Source: Alitta virens (taxonomy: Eukaryota > Annelida > Polychaeta > Phyllodocida > Nereididae). Taken from it: DNA of 64,000 bases. A program made the translations under genes and the position numbers. The notes beneath the pieces were generated by a model. It saw only the letters and a program-made list of their open reading frames with translations, did not search any database and was not told where the DNA came from. Each line of letters begins with the position of its first letter. Position 1 is the stretch's first letter. This document shows, piece after piece, positions 24,086-36,513 of the stretch. The DNA is taken from NCBI GenBank assembly GCA_932294295.1, contig OW028585.1, positions 1,770,001 to 1,834,000 on the forward strand, in the 5' to 3' direction.

Positions 24086-24177
24086 TCATTGGATTGCATT
24101 TTAAACGATTGAAGATTCAAACTCATACTGTCGCTTGATATAAAAGAAATGTTTAGTTTTTGTTACCTCTTTTTCAG

Positions 24178-24443
24178 AATTAGAATTGAATAAACCAAGC
24201 ACGGAAATGATCCATGGTGATAAATACAAAGCAAACATGAGAATTAACAACCCAGAAAAAATCATCGACCTCAAACGATGTACTAATGTAGAATGCGCCA
24301 TGAAATGTATGGCTTATGGCTGTGCTCTCTTTGCCGTTTCCGAGGCTACATGCCAGTGTGAACTGACCTTTGCATATGACCTCACTGCCAGAGCATACAC
24401 CGAATCAGCGGCTCCAGGATTTGACATCTACAAATTACATTAA
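24178..24443 (+). CDS. Gene B terminal exon, PAN/apple domain
   Basis: The acceptor CTTTTTCAG starts a phase-1 exon that completes the codon opened at 22,873. It runs 87 codons to TAA at 24,441-24,443. The domain has the PAN/apple cysteine spacing: RCTNVEC, MKCMAYGCALF and ATCQCEL, six cysteines in all, followed by a YxLTARAY...FDIYKLH tail. PAN domains form compact disulfide-linked folds in secreted or cell-surface proteins and bind proteins or sugars. Together with the preceding exons, the product ends in fibrinogen-like domain plus PAN. There is no transmembrane segment or GPI-type tail, so secretion is the simplest reading. An AATAAA lies 385 bp downstream. The gene A counterpart at 5,531 is broken. 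Confidence 0.8.
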
Positions 24444-24827
24444 TAGGCTGTTATTTCTTAAAAAAGAATTGAAAAATACTGATGATAGATTTGAAAATGT
24501 TCTTAAAGGGTACTTTGGGTGAAGTCTTAAATATTGGTAAGTTATATTTGTTATGAAGACAACTGTATTGAACACTTTAACAATTTATAATGCTTTCTAT
24601 TGCAAATGTTAATTGCTTACTGAATCATTGATCATTAGAAGTCTTTGAAAGGTCATTGCTTAATTGCATTATTGGCAATTTGCAAATGACCCAATGTAAG
24701 GTAATTATTATTCCATTAGTGCACTGATGCTATCTGAGTGGGAGTTAACAATATTTTAGTATGTGTACTTAATTATCAATTAAGTGAATATTTAGATAAG
24801 TGCAACTTGCTGTGTTATATGATAGGT

Positions 24828-24833
24828 AATAAA
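24828..24833 (+). terminator. Candidate polyadenylation signal of gene B
   Basis: An AATAAA hexamer about 385 bp after the gene B stop. Chance occurrence is common in DNA this AT-rich. Confidence 0.3.
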
Positions 24834-24834
24834 C

Positions 24835-25360
24835 AGAAGGTATGGACTATGGAAATACTCTCCTGTGTGGTATAAACTTGAAATACTTGAGGAAATTACA
24901 AATAGCCAAGAACTCGGCAGCACAACTGATAGAAAAGTTTGGGAAACATGATCAAATCACTCACATCAGGAAGGAGCTTAGATGTTTTAGATGTTTTATT
25001 TGTTCACAGTATGTAGTATTTAAATAAGGTTAGTACATTACATAAACAATAAAAAACATTAGCATACTGTGGGGGATGTGCACTAGCTTACTAAAAAGCT
25101 GTAAAATTGTGCACACCCCTTACATTATAAATAAAAGGAAAAAGAGGCTAATTACCAGCTTCACTGGCTTCCCGTTATTTTCAGAATTAAATTCAAACTT
25201 CCCAACATGACTTGGAAAGGAAAGCACATAACAATGAGGCTCCCTCTTACATATCAAATCTATTAATAAAGCTACCTGAAGGCATCAAACAAATAGCAAA
25301 AAATTATGGCTTTAAGAGGAAATTAAACACGCATCCATTCAGAACTTTCTATGGACAATA
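24835..25360 (+). mobile_element. LINE C-terminal fragment with an internal insertion
   Basis: The plus strand reads MDYGNTLLCGI, KLQIAKNSAAQLIEKFGKHD and HIRKEL. After a break (about 24,982-25,144) it resumes with SLASRYF/LNSNFPT-type sequence and, near 25,290-25,345, QIAKNYGFKRKLNTHPFRTF. This is the region after the RT of CR1/Jockey-group LINEs (DYxNxLLxG...KLQxxQNxAARLI...HWLPV). The inserted piece has a low-complexity TTTATTTG start, possibly a second truncated retroelement. Confidence 0.65.
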
Positions 25361-26166
25361 GGCTTCTTTAATCCAGGTGCCGGTGAGCAGAAAACATTTC
25401 TAAAACAGGCCCTATACAAATGTATTTATTTACTATTATTTTATTATTATTAAGTATTGAATAATTCCTGCCTTAAGCATTTGTTAAGTGGAATGGTGCC
25501 GTCAGTAATGCAGAGCTCATTAATGTTGACTTTTGCATAATAATTATTGTGTTCTAACACCTATAGTATATACTCATCCGTTATGCCTCACATCTTCATA
25601 TGACACTAATTGGCTGAAAAACATCACATGATAAAATCTAGAAATGAGCTAAATCATCAATGTATTTGGAATGATATAAACTGCTCAATGTTAATTTAAA
25701 ATGACATCAATTGCCCAATGTCAATGTCATGTCCCCTTCCCATCTAAATATACTTTTGGAGCTAAATCATCAATTTTTAGGCCTTATTATGAGGCAACCT
25801 AAATAAAAAAACAGTCCCACAAAGTACAAGCTACATTCCGACAGGTAGGTCAGGGGTGCCTTCAACTGGGTGTCTATGCTGAGGCAAGTAAAATACCCCA
25901 CTCTTGAGGTAAAGGAGTAACATGGTGTGGACTTCAAGCTTTATCATCTCATCATCACGTCTGCCTCTGGCAGCTGGTCATGTATGCAGACTAAGCTTCA
26001 GACCAGTAGCATTGATACACTGAACAGATTCTAAGAAGGTCAAGCATGTTTTGAAATAAATTTGTTTTCATAATGAATGACCTTGAGAGTTCACGCTGGT
26101 TATTGAATTAATTTAACAATAGTCGTAAACAACAGTTATATTGATGGGGTCAGTGTTACAATTGTC
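25361..26166. other. Intergenic, nothing recognised
   Basis: No exon or element boundary was found. An ATTATTATTATTAAG-type low-complexity patch occurs around 25,435-25,452. Confidence 0.4.
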
Positions 26167-26549
26167 CACCCAGGAAATGTACCCCAGGCAAATCTCGCAA
26201 AGTTGAGGTATTACCATAATTTATTCATGTGGCTCACGCGGTCAGAGCTGTCAAACTAACAAAAGCAATTAGATGGGCTTGTCCGCGGTTAACAGTGTAT
26301 GATATCCACTCATATGGAGTGTTAAAATAGTTTACCTTGTTCAGAATCAGTTTTCATAGCTTCAATTAATGTATAAACACAAGTTCCATAGTAAACAAAA
26401 CCCCCCGTGGTTCATGGTGGTTGTATGAAGGAGTGACCTCATTGGCCAAGGGTATTAGTCAGGCCATGTCAACTAATTTAAATATAACGTTTGGGTTGGC
26501 TAGTTTGGAGCCCAATCTCGACTTATTTACTGGAGCCTTTGCTGGAGTG
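26167..26549. mobile_element. hAT-like MITE, copy 1
   Basis: The ends are CACCCAGGAAATG and the complement of CACTCCAGCAAAGG. They are flanked by a perfect 8-bp duplication, CAATTGTC, at 26,159-26,166 and 26,550-26,557. Eight-bp duplications with CAC/CAG-type ends point to the hAT superfamily. It is non-coding and homologous to 37,287-37,481 and 57,041-57,235, but longer because of extra internal sequence. Confidence 0.8.
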
Positions 26550-26832
26550 CAATTGTCACACAGGCATCAAATATTAATGGAGACAAATTAATAATCAATG
26601 CTTTGCGTAAATTACTAATTGGCTGTCACTGAAACTTCATGCTGAGGCCCTACACAGCCAAAACATGACCCAAGTCTCAGATGTCTCAGATGTGTTGGAT
26701 ACCCCAGTCTTAGATGTGTTAGATACAATATCTCTATTTACTCCTCAAATACATTGGTAAAATCAGGTCATTCATTGCAACAAATTAAAAAAAAATTAAA
26801 ATTGGGGCAAAAGTCATAAATCTAAGTTCGAA

Positions 26833-27540
26833 TGCAAATATACTTGGAACATCTACATTGTAATATTCAGACGATTTGGTAACTATAAATTAATAGAAAT
26901 TATGAACTTTCTTTAAATACACAAGAACTGTGTTTATTTTATTGCTTAATAGCCAATAACAGATTTTTTGTTTGACAATGAAATTAAATATATTGGTGTA
27001 TATTACTATATTGGTGGTCTTATTTTTCATGTGCGCATGATATTATAATGTCTCATAAATATCTTATGTCTGATGAATGTAAATCTGCAGGAACGCTGTA
27101 TTTACAGCCATCCATTATTTTCAGAGTAAAGCCAAGTGAGCATAAAAAGTATTCTCTATTCTTTTCTTTCCATTTAATTGTTCTGTTTTAAAGATTATAC
27201 ACACACAACAAGGAGTATTCAGTTCACTAGAAATATCAACACAATAGCATGTTCCTTTAACTAATCTTCAACTAAGATTATCATTTATATGTCCAAAATA
27301 GTCATATATGGGCTATGGCAATGATCCTAAGGAATACATGAAATTCAGCACTAATGTTACGCCACATAAAGATGTTGGATATAATTTCATACAAAATTAA
27401 CTTTCAAGGTTTTTATTTACTTTTATTTAAATAAATAAAGACTTAATACAAATAAATACAAAATCTTAAAGGTTTATTTTGTATGGAATACTACTCAACA
27501 CACCCATTTCAATGCTTTTATAAGTCAACATATTTGTATG
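26833..27540 (+). repeat. Repeat P, copy 2 (uninterrupted)
   Basis: Same orientation as copy 1. It gives the empty-site sequence for foldback-like element 1 (GCAATGATCCTAAGGAAT at about 27,320-27,337) and the reference for the LTR insertion site in the inverted-repeat arms. It ends abruptly at about 27,540 against the LINE block. Confidence 0.75.
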
Positions 27541-30500
27541 GTTATTTTATGGTCATAGGAGACATGCACTAAGGCCAAAAGCTGCTGACTTGCATGCCAC
27601 CTATGAGCCATTTGGTGTTATAACATATATGAATATTGGGTACATATGGAAGGAACATCATGGTAAGGATTGCAATATTTACAAGCAGGTCAGTACCAAA
27701 TTTTTACCTATATTTACATTAATTGTTTTAAATGCATGTTTGCTGATGGGCTACATTGTACTGCATACATAACAGATTGGACTACTGCAGTCTGTTTGTT
27801 AGGCATTGATATGTACCCTTTTTAGATAGAATGATAAACCATGAAAACTTTGTATGCTCATTTTATCTATGATCATTTTTGGTGCTTGATTAATTAATTG
27901 TGGTAATCTATTTTTGATTGAGCTTTTTGACAGTTGGTACCTGAGCCAGGGGAATACTAATTGATGTCTGGCTCTTGATGGATAGGGGTGAATATCTAAC
28001 TGCCTGGGAAAATGATTTTGGTTAGTTAAAATTCATATATGTAAAATGTCCACTCCTGTAAATGCAAGCTATCACCTAATTTTAATAAATTAAGTGGTTC
28101 GAAGAGCGGATTTGTATGGGAATTATACTTGCTTTTTGTGATTATTCATATTGCACTTTTTTGCAGTTTCATAAACCTATTTGATTTTAATCCCCAAAGT
28201 AAAACATTATAAAGTAAACCAGTTTAATATGATTCATAACCATATATAAGAATGTTTGATATTTTCTTTTGGATCTTACATATATGATCATTCCATGTTA
28301 GACTTTCATCAATTGTAATACTAACCAATTACTGATATTCATCAGCTCATTATTCCAATGAATCGACCGGTTGTATAATATGTCTTGGTTCACTGTAGAG
28401 GGTGTTGCTAATAGTGTTGTGTCATCTGCCTACATGATGAATTTGAACATATTTGTGATCTGTTAAAGTCATTCACATAGATAAAAAGAAAAGGGGTCCT
28501 AGTATAGAGCCTTGTGGCACTCCTGTCTTGATAATTAGTAACTCAGATTTAACTCCTAATATTGTTTCTATTTGTCAGATAGGACTCACAAAGTTTATAG
28601 GCATTACCAGTTATTCCATAATGGAGAAATTTTTGTAATAATATTGTACGGTCTAATGTATCGAATGCCTTTAACAGATCCAGCAATATGTCCAAGGGCA
28701 ATTTTTTTAGTACTTTGGTTTTCTCGAAATCCATGTTGACTGGGATAAATCAGATTTCAGGATTTGAAATAACTGTTTAGTTGCATGTTCATTAATTTTT
28801 CAAATATTTTACAGAAAGCTGGCAACACAGATATAGGCCTATAATTATCTGTAACTGTACTATTATCTTTTTTATGTACTGGAACAATCCTAGCTATTTT
28901 TTTAGTTTATTCTGGATCATACCTGTATTTAGACACTGATTAATTATGGTAGTTAATGGGCCTGCTATGATATCTTTGATTTCCTTAACAAAATGCATGG
29001 ATAATCCATCTATTCTGTAACTTGTATTTGCTGGAAGCTTATTTATAACAGTGAGAACAAACTCCTCAATTATTTCTTGAAAGCTTAGTCTTTGTGGTAT
29101 TGCATTTGCTGGATAATTTCTGAAATCATTAGTTTGAGATTGAATATCTCTTGCTAAGTTTGGGCCAAATTATTAAAGTATTGATTGAAGTTATTGGCCA
29201 TTTTCTTTGGGGATCAGAAATAATATTACCATTTATCTTGAAATACATAGGTAGCATTTTTTAATCATCTGTTTGGTTTATTTATTCTTTGATTGTGATC
29301 CAAGCGTTTTTTATATCTTTTTTGTATTTTTCAAGAGTTTGACTATAATATTAAAGTTTTGCTTATCGTATGTTTGTCTTTATAATTTTATTACAGGTTG
29401 ATAAGTTAATTCTGAGGGTTTCTTTAAGAGGGGAATGCAAAGGGGTTTTCTTATTCTGGCATAGAGTTTATCATGAAATTTTATTGAGTTCAGTATGCCT
29501 ATTTATTCTTTTTGTGCCTGTATCTATTAAATTTGACAGTTTTGACTGGAAAGTGTTTATCATTTAACTATCTTACTATTTTATCTAGGATATTATAGTT
29601 TTCATTCAGTTTACTATTTAGATGAAATCAACTCAGTCTTAAAGCTCCTGAAGGTATTTTCATTGAACCTGGGCTTCTTAGCAAATTTTAGCAGATAATC
29701 AAAACATATAAAATATGCCTTATGGTCGGAAATATTTTTTGTTAAAATGCCATTTGTTAAAATGCCACTAGACCTTTTGGAGACATTTTGTGAGATTTTA
29801 CAGAGTTGCACTATTTCTGGAGAACTTAGTGAGCAGTTTGAACTCGGGACAAAACTGCGTGAAACTATGAGGTCAAAGAATTTATTATTTTTGGTCTTTC
29901 TTTAATTCTTAAAAGATCAATGTTGAAGTCATGACATTATTATGTCAGTTCATAAATGCATACTTGTGGCAAATGTAATTCCATTCAACTGGTTCCAAGC
30001 AACAGGCAAGACATTTCTTTGTTAATATTTGTCCGTCTTTGATGGTTAATTGCCCATCGCCACTGAATATTCCATAAATGGAATATAGCATGTTATAAAA
30101 TCATTAATATAAATTTTATTCTGACTGATCCCTATTTTAACAAGCAAAGCTCTCTTTGGAAAAAAAACTGCCGCAGATTTGGTGATAAGTTCATAAGACA
30201 TGGTAAAAGTTTGTGTTTAACTGCCACAGTTCGCCACAGTTTGCCACACTTCTCCCCAGTTCTTCACATTTCCGGGAAGACTACAACAACTTTTTCTATG
30301 AACTGAGACAGGTAGTGGAACATCAAAGGTGGGTTTTTAATAGTTAGTAACAATATGTAGATAGGTTTTATCAGTTCCTATAAGCTCATCTTTTGTCGCA
30401 GGAGCTCATAGGAGTTCCCAAGAGCTTGTAAGTATGCCAGTTGTTCTGCAACATCACATGGAATTAAATTATAATTAATTTTTTTAACTAAAATTCGTGA

Positions 30501-31245
30501 CAAAATGTGACACTGTGAAAAAGAAATGATTAGTGTTGATGAGATTAATAAAAACATTTCCAGTTTATTATTTTGATGTAGTTTCATGTTCAAGCTTTTA
30601 TAAAGTAATGGAAATAGTATCATGTTCAAGATAATTACATTGTATGTGGAAATTGTTTTAAATGAACCACATACGTTACCTTAATTTTTACGGTTGCATA
30701 TTTTTTTGCAAAAACTCGCAGTTTCTGATTAATTATGGAATTTAATCAAAAGATTCAGGTTCAGATTCATTCATTTTTTTTTGCATTCATAAAACATATA
30801 TTATTAATTTAGTTTTCAAAACATTTTGGACATAATGTGAAAGACCCCACTACGAAGGTATCCATTCCCTGTCGTGGGGCCACCTAGAGGGATTAAAGAT
30901 TCATAAAATATATTCTATACTATTTCAAATTCACAAAATAAAAATAAAACCATGCTCTTCATTAATAATTACATATACAAAAGGTATTTTATGAATATAA
31001 TGGCACTAAAGAGGATTTGACCTTGAACAAATATAACAATAAGGAATATATGTAGTTTTTCATTATAGTTGACAGGCATGTTATTTAAATTCATTATGTA
31101 CCTATACTTAATCATGAATTTGCCAAGCAAAGTATTAACTAATGGCAATCTAAGTACTTGTTACATAATTATGATGCTCAGTTGGTGATAATGGCAGAAG
31201 ATCAATAAAATATTTCAGGAAAATGTGATTTATACATTTATAACA
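27541..31245 (-). mobile_element. Two-LINE block, older copy (LINE Y then LINE X remnants)
   Basis: This is collinear with 40,142-44,100 of the left arm but more diverged and with small deletions. LINE Y covers about 27,556-30,160. Its frame at 28,549-28,734 reads LLKAFDTLDRTILLQKFLHYGITGNAYKLCESYL, RT motif region, and a stop (complement of 28,430-28,432) sits just before the ADD catalytic pair. LINE X C-terminal and 3' sequence covers about 30,840-31,245. Between them (about 30,165-30,470) is a GCCACAGTT/GGAGCTCATAGG-type subrepeat patch. The site GGAGACATG at 27,558-27,566 is unoccupied here, whereas in the arms a foldback-like element is inserted there. Confidence 0.7.
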
Positions 31246-31499
31246 GAAGTCAGGGTTAGGATTTAAAAATTATAGAATTTTCAAAATTAGGGCAAAATAG
31301 GGAAAATTCCTACTTTTTCAAACCTCCATATAAAAGACAGCATTTACCTTACATGAATGAAATTGTATCAATGACATATCTAAATTATAGTATTTTCAAT
31401 TTCAAACTTCCACTTTGATATTCATTTCATGCTAACTACAAAATAATGGAAAATCTGTAGTATTTACGGCTATTTTAGACATATTATGACAATGTTTTA

Positions 31500-32830
31500 T
31501 CAAAACGCTCCACCAGGCATATAGAGTATTACTGTAAAACATTTCCTAAGGGTAAGTGCATTAGTGTAAGAGTTCTGCTCCGGAAATGAAAGTTTTACGC
31601 ACGCCTGCCCGCTGGTCCACTGGCCTGCCCTCCCGCCTGACCGTCCGCCTGCCCTCCCGCCAGAAAAAAATGCTAAAAATTGTGTTAAATTGTGTTTTCG
31701 GAGCATAACTTTACCATGCACTTTCCCAACAAAATTGTATATGTTATTACTATATATAGCTTAGCTGTGCATTTTGATAGTCACATTGACATATCTAAGC
31801 TGTGTTTTAAAATATTTAGAGAAAAATGAAAAAAAAGACACTACTGCACTTACATGCATATAAAACTTAGTAAGAATATGTCTAAAATAGTGTAGAGATA
31901 AATTTTTGGGGTTTCATGACCAATTATGACAGATAATTTTATTTAATAAAGAAAATATGAAAATTTGGATAGGTACTCTTTCAATCCTTCATATCAATGA
32001 CTCTATGATCCTTACATCAGTAACATTATGCCAATGATATATCTAGAATATTGAAGTTTTTTCATCATTCTTTTTTTGTTCATAATATTGGAAAATCTGG
32101 GAAAATCCCAAAAAGTTGTATTGCTTCCTTTATATTCCTTAGCCTCCCATACTTAGCAATGACAGCCATAAATGCTGTACAATTCATGTGCAATTATTGA
32201 ATATTTGGTCATAGTATTGCCATGCTCAACCCATTCAATATTTTATAATTAGCAATTTTATAATAAATAGTTGCATGAATCTATATGTTACTTCCACTTG
32301 ACGCCAATACTTATTATTGTTTTATTCATATACACCTGTAAAGTGTTTAGTTATAAATACTAATTTAAATGCCATAGATTTAATACAAATCAGCAACCCA
32401 ACAATTCCGTTACTGAAGGGAATATGGCAATTTATAATATATAGTTCCTTCAGTTGCCAGCTGTAAGTAATCAAAATATTTCTGGAGCAGAACTCTAGCA
32501 TTAATGCGCTTACACTAAAAGCATTTTGTATGGTATTTCTCTATGTGGTTGTGCATTTTAGTCACATTGACATGTATGATTGCAGCTGCATGCGATTACA
32601 GTCAATTGAGGTAATAACAAAAGAGGTAGCAGTAGCTGCTTGTGCAACTTTTTATGGCGCACCCTGTATCTGTGTTGAAGGGAATATGGCAATTGATAAT
32701 GTATAGTTCCTTCAGTTGCCAGCTATAAGTAATCATCGTGCAGAAAATGTTTCGACCTACGAATGCATAAAAAAGGGTGTGTTGAGTATCATTCCATACA
32801 AAATATACCTTTAAGATTTATCTTGATTTG
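31500..32830. repeat. Repeat P/M family, rearranged copy
   Basis: 31,500-31,740 is a plus-strand M module with a short GC-rich patch (GCCTGCCCTCCCGCCTGACC at about 31,624-31,645). 31,740-32,460 is the inverted counterpart of 21,540-22,330. 32,480-32,600 carries a minus-strand M fragment, and 32,680-32,760 repeats part of 32,405-32,480 (AATATGGCAATT...TATAGTTCCTTCAGTTGCC). The 73-codon frame at 31,500-31,721 is not a gene. Confidence 0.55.
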
Positions 32831-33680
32831 TATTTAAACTGTATTAATTTAAAAATGTTGTAAAGTGCAGGCTGCACTTGATCATTATTAATATCCACTA
32901 GTATGTATGTTTACTTAGTAGATTAGCACTTATTATGCATTTTTAATCTCTTATGTAATTCGAGCTAGTTTACACACTGCAAGGAAATGCATGACTCTGC
33001 CAGCTTGCCAACCAGTTATTATTTATCAATCTGTATAATTATAGGCTCATAGCAAACTTGCTTAAATATTAAAGACTCAGGAATTCTGTCTAAAAACCAC
33101 TTAAGCATTAAGTTGTATTACCTTTGCTTGACCTTGGGAAATTTCCATTAAATCCTGAATTCCTGAGTTATGCAATGCTTTAACATATTGGCTGCAAATT
33201 GCACTCCTGTGTTTGTCCTAGGTATATTAAAACTGTAAAATTAATTGAATTAAGGTTGGTGGTCCGGTAGCCTTAACAGTTTGGGGGACCATCTTCATTG
33301 ATTGAGAGGGTCCCTGCCCCGACATGCTCCAGTGAACTTGATAATTATTGGTTGGATCATTTTGGATCACTCTTAGGATTGGTTAGATGGATGTGCATGA
33401 CTGGTGGCAGAGATGCCTGAGTGAGTATTGATCTCTTTATAAGGGCCTGCCACAATAAAAATCAGCAGTTCTGACTTGACTTGTGAGCTGAGAAAGCACG
33501 CTATCTTGTTTGTCTTACTTGGTTGTTTTACTACTTGGAAGTTGTCTCTATCCTGAGACTTGATGAAAGTCACTGTGGCAGAGTCTCCCTGATTTGACTG
33601 CCTACTTGGATTATATCTCATAGCTTGGGATTGGACTCAGACACACCATCCTTAGAGTCATGATGGTTGGACTTTTACAA
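32831..33680. other. Intergenic, nothing firm
   Basis: No exon or element was recognised. The 82-codon minus frame at 33,373-33,621 has no domain. Confidence 0.35.
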
Positions 33681-33756
33681 CATGTTGCTGATTTTCATAT
33701 ATATTCCTTATGAAGCATTGCCATAGCCCATTTATGACTATTTTTGACATACACAT

Positions 33757-34585
33757 TGTAAGATTTGGGGGTCACAAGTTGACTCAAAAGAACTTATGAC
33801 CATCTCACCATATTCCAAAGTTGTCTCTTAAGTCCATGATGAAGTATAAAAGTAAACAAGTCAAAGTCAGAGCTTGGTGTCTTGACCAGTCAACTTCTAC
33901 TAGGTAAAAAGTGTCCTGGGATTCCTCAGTTTATTGCTTTTATGGAACATTACACAGGCCACCAGGCCTACAACCAATCAGTACCTTTCATGCTGTCATC
34001 ATTACCTTTGCCCCTTGGGCTTAACCAATCACAAGAGCTGTCTCCTTCTGCCAATGCTGGCCAGCTCCTCCCAGCAGTGGTCTCCCCCTCCTAATTAATT
34101 CCTCTGGTAGCTTGGCTGTGCATTCCAGGGGTAATGAGTTCAGAATTCATCCCCAATCACAGTACCTTATTCCAAATACTACCTCCTCTTTGTACCCTGA
34201 TGAGCATTGCTCATCTCAACCTCCTTGCCTGAGTGCCCTTCATCTTAGCCCCTATTGTATCTACTCCTATTGTATTTTACCCCCATTGTACTAGCACCCA
34301 CCTGTTCACCCCCTTGGAGTGCAGTAGCAAAGCTTGCCAGACAACCATTGTTTAATGTTTATTTAAATTAAACTGAATTTTTCTGCATTCCACAAATTCC
34401 ACATTTCATGAACATTTCATACATACACAAATATATCAACTCATATCCAGTGTAATATAACCTGTCCAAACATTATGTAATTCATATTTATTATAGTTAA
34501 CTCATTAATTCAATTATAAACTTAACCTTAATTATTGTTCATCATTTCAAACCAGGGGTCAAAAAGCCTAGTGCTTTTTACAACA
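33757..34585 (-). mobile_element. Solo LTR (left copy)
   Basis: This 829-bp sequence begins TGTAAGATT and ends TTTTTACAACA on the + strand, so the LTR itself reads TGTTGTAAAAA...ATCTTACA on the minus strand. It is flanked on both sides by repeat P: outer side 33,690-33,756, inner side from 34,586. It therefore sits as a solo LTR in P. No clear 5-bp target duplication is visible (CACAT outside, TGATA inside). The right-arm copy is followed by a primer-binding site, this one is not. Confidence 0.8.
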
Positions 34586-35110
34586 TGATAATCTTAGTTG
34601 TAGATTATTTAAGGGAACATGCTATTGTGTTGATAATTCTAGCAAACTGAATAATCCTTATTGTGCATAAAATCTTTAAAACAGAAAAATTAAATGGCAG
34701 AAAAAGGATACACAGTACTTTTGATGCTCACTTGGCTTTGCTCTGAACAGAATGGATTGTTATTATTTAAATATTTTCAAAATTGTCAGAATATAATAAT
34801 CGATGAAGCTCAAGAGTTCAAAATAGGAAAACTTGGTCAAATCACACACACTATATAAACACGCAGGAAGTAATATTTTTCTAAATTTCCAAAACAGAGT
34901 GTTACTGTATGAAATTTCATTCAGGTAAGTGCATTAGTGCTGAAGTTCAGAAACGAATGTGTGTGTTAAGAGTTCTGCTCTGGAAATGAAAGTGCAACAC
35001 CCACCCTCCTACTGTCAGAAAAACACTGAACAGTTTTCATGATGCCTGTGTGCTATGTGGGATTCACTCAGGGTTTTGATGCAGTGCATCCTATGTTTAT
35101 TTTGAACACA
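34586..35110 (-). repeat. Repeat P and module M in the left arm
   Basis: 34,586-34,780 is the reverse complement of about 27,110-27,290. 34,895-35,110 is a plus-strand M module (TTACTGTATGAAATTTCATT, GAGTTCTGCTCTGGAAATG). The mirrored right-arm copy lies at 59,393-59,915. Confidence 0.7.
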
Positions 35111-36513
35111 TAGATGGGGTTCAGTTGTACAAAATAATTACACAGGTGACATTGTCAGACAATGAGATATGTACACCCTCAAATGTTATATGCAACTCAG
35201 ACCTCTGCCTCGGTGTACATTGACATTTTCTATTGTAAATATCTTCGTATTTTACTTGTAACCATTGTATGATTGCATAATGATATATCTGTAATATGCA
35301 GTGGCAGCCTAAACCTTAAACTACAACAGCATTTTTTGGATTGGCTTTAGCCAATCTGTTTTGTTCTATAAAGCATGATGAGATATGTCTGGGTAGCCAT
35401 TTTAGAATGAGGAACTGTGGGTTAACTAGGAAGTTTCTGTTTTACTAACCTCCTTGGATATTGTTGCCAAAATGCATAAATTATTTTTTGAGACACATTT
35501 GAGTCAGTAACCATGGAATTTTACTCAATAAAAGATGATTCTTCTGTCTGTGTTGATTTACTAGACTAATCCTTGTTTTAATATATAATGGCAACCTCAA
35601 GCTCAGGTCCAAAAACCTATTAAACAAATTTCTAAGAAACCCCCTGTCGTGGCAAACTTATTGCCTTAGAGGAAGTCTCTTTGTCCACTCCTTTATTAAA
35701 TTATTCATTTTTGTATAATGAATTTTTTGTACTATGTCTTCTATGTCATTGTCTTTTAAAAGAAACAAAAATCCATGCAGAGGAAATATAGTTGACTACG
35801 TGAGACGTTGTCAAAATAGTGCCTGGAGTTCAAATGATAGAGGGAAGAAGGCCATGCTCTATTCATTGGTTATGTCAGATTTCAGATGCTGTGTTTTATA
35901 GAATACAATTTGTTTATCAAGATCTTACTAGTATCTATAAAGATCTAAATTGTACTTGATTAAAAACATCACTGCACTTGAACAATGCAAAGGCTGTGAA
36001 CAATAGCCTTAGAGAGTTTTTAAATCCTCAAAGATTTTTTTTTTTAACCATCAAATTTGTGACAAAATGTGACACTGTAAAAGGAAATGATTAGTGTTGA
36101 TTAGATTAATAAATAAATTTCCAGATAAATATTTTGTTGCAGTATCATGTAAAAGTTTTTATACAACAACGTAAATTTCTCATGTTCATAATAATTACAT
36201 TGCATGTAGAATATGTTTTAAATGAACCACATATGTTACCTTAATTTTTTATACCTGGGCCTAGGCCTTTATCAAGTATAGAACTGTCATACTAAGTTCT
36301 ATGACAGACCAGGTATATTTAAGCGAACAAAGTTTTGACAATATATGGGTCAACGCAGGAGCAGCGTAGGCAGAATACTGGAACACGGGAGAATTCAGAA
36401 ATAATTAGTGCTAAAAATCAGCCGTACTTTGTCCCAAATAACTACCAGTTTGCTAAGAAATTTCTTTTTTTAAATCGCCGGATTCACTGTTTGTTTATAT
36501 CACGTGCGAAAAT
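35111..36513. other. Left-arm sequence without recognised element
   Basis: No motif was identified. A short frame around 35,744-35,950 (MSSMSLSFKRNKNPCRG...) also appears in the right arm at 58,543-58,767 in minus orientation, but has no domain. 36,060-36,250 resembles the LINE 3' region at 43,300-43,480 (GACAAAATGTGACACTGTAA). Confidence 0.4.
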
